A DNA stretch of 27,336 bases from JBPCPM01 sp050999155. Its GTDB lineage: Bacteria > Actinomycetota > Thermoleophilia > Solirubrobacterales > 70-9. The stretch lies in contig JBPCPM010000024.1 of assembly GCA_050999155.1 (NCBI GenBank), forward strand, positions 1-27,336, given 5' to 3'. Positions 27,174-27,336 of the stretch are shown piece after piece (position 1 is the stretch's first letter; every line of letters starts with the position of its first letter). Below the pieces are notes generated by a model that did not search any database, was not told the origin of the DNA, and was given only the letters and a program-made list of their open reading frames with translations. A program made the position numbers and the translations under genes.

Positions 27174-27336
27174 CAGGCTGTGATGCGGGTGAAGGTGCTC
27201 ATTGCGGTCCGACAGCTTAGAGGTTGTCTTCGATCCTCGCGTGCGCGGCTGGCGAGCGCCGAGAGGTTGTCGCCCCCAGGCGGGGTGGGGGGGGAAGAGG
27301 GGGGGGAAGCGCACGCGCGTGACAACCCCACACCCC
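27174..27336 (-). promoter_or_regulatory. Upstream region of rpsP with direct repeat and G tracts
   Basis: No gene is seen. AGAGGTTGTC occurs twice (27219-27228 and 27262-27271, 43 bp apart). On the minus strand TAAGCT near 27215-27220 could be a weak -10 box but no -35 fits it. Runs of four to eight G on the plus strand lie at about 27282-27308. The region must hold the rpsP promoter unless transcription comes from beyond the window. Confidence 0.35.

Noticed and set aside
1..27336. CRISPR arrays, rRNA genes, replication origin or dif site
   Set aside because: No regularly spaced repeats with unique spacers, no rRNA sequence, no DnaA-box cluster and no recognisable dif core were found by reading both strands.

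Overview
The window is about 27 kb of very GC-rich DNA. It looks like the chromosome of an actinobacterium, most probably of the class Thermoleophilia (Solirubrobacterales-like). This assignment is inferred from the WhiG-type sigma factor, the frequent GTG starts, the conserved actinobacterial order rpsP-khpA-rimM-trmD-rplS-lepB-rnhB-yraN-yifB-dprA, and several small proteins resembling ones I associate with that class. No 16S rRNA is present to prove it.

Left part (1-5520): a decayed accessory region that looks visibly less GC-rich than the rest. It holds the wreck of a sulfide:quinone-reductase-like flavoprotein, an intact UspA-like gene, a complete IS1595-family insertion sequence (15-bp terminal repeats, perfect 8-bp target duplication, damaged transposase), a broken cupin gene, one intact and unusual gene (a six-helix cytochrome b membrane domain fused to a molybdopterin oxidoreductase domain), a probable IS1380-family remnant and an internally deleted tyrosine integrase. 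The debris ends at a tRNA-Gly(GCC) gene, a classic integration site, with its own promoter and terminator.

Middle left (5600-12000): a minus-strand set comprising RNase HI, a coupled 69-aa protein, a zinc-ribbon protein of unknown function, and a membrane protein that joins a sigma-region-4-like head, a histone-like Lys/Ala tail and an anti-sigma-K-like outer domain. Head-to-head with the last is a plus-strand pair, a DUF4397 surface protein with a sortase-type tail followed by a class E/F sortase. Then come minus-strand whiG and a XerC/D recombinase.

Middle right (12000-20240): an L,D-transpeptidase, a coupled acyltransferase/SDR pair and a divergent alpha/beta hydrolase (envelope and lipid functions). 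A tandem 61-bp hairpin-forming repeat separates the hydrolase from ilvD. Beyond ilvD lie a membrane-anchored hypothetical, an 81-aa protein with a MoaD-like Gly-Gly end, and thiD, which overlaps dprA.

Right part (20200-27336): the conserved housekeeping cluster read leftward (rpsP, khpA, rimM, trmD, rplS, lepB, rnhB, yifB, dprA), covering ribosome parts and maturation, tRNA modification, secretion and DNA uptake/processing. Stop/start overlaps of 4 nt (rimM/trmD, yifB/dprA) indicate translational coupling. yraN is inverted inside this cluster, and ribosomal protein L19 carries a long acidic extension.
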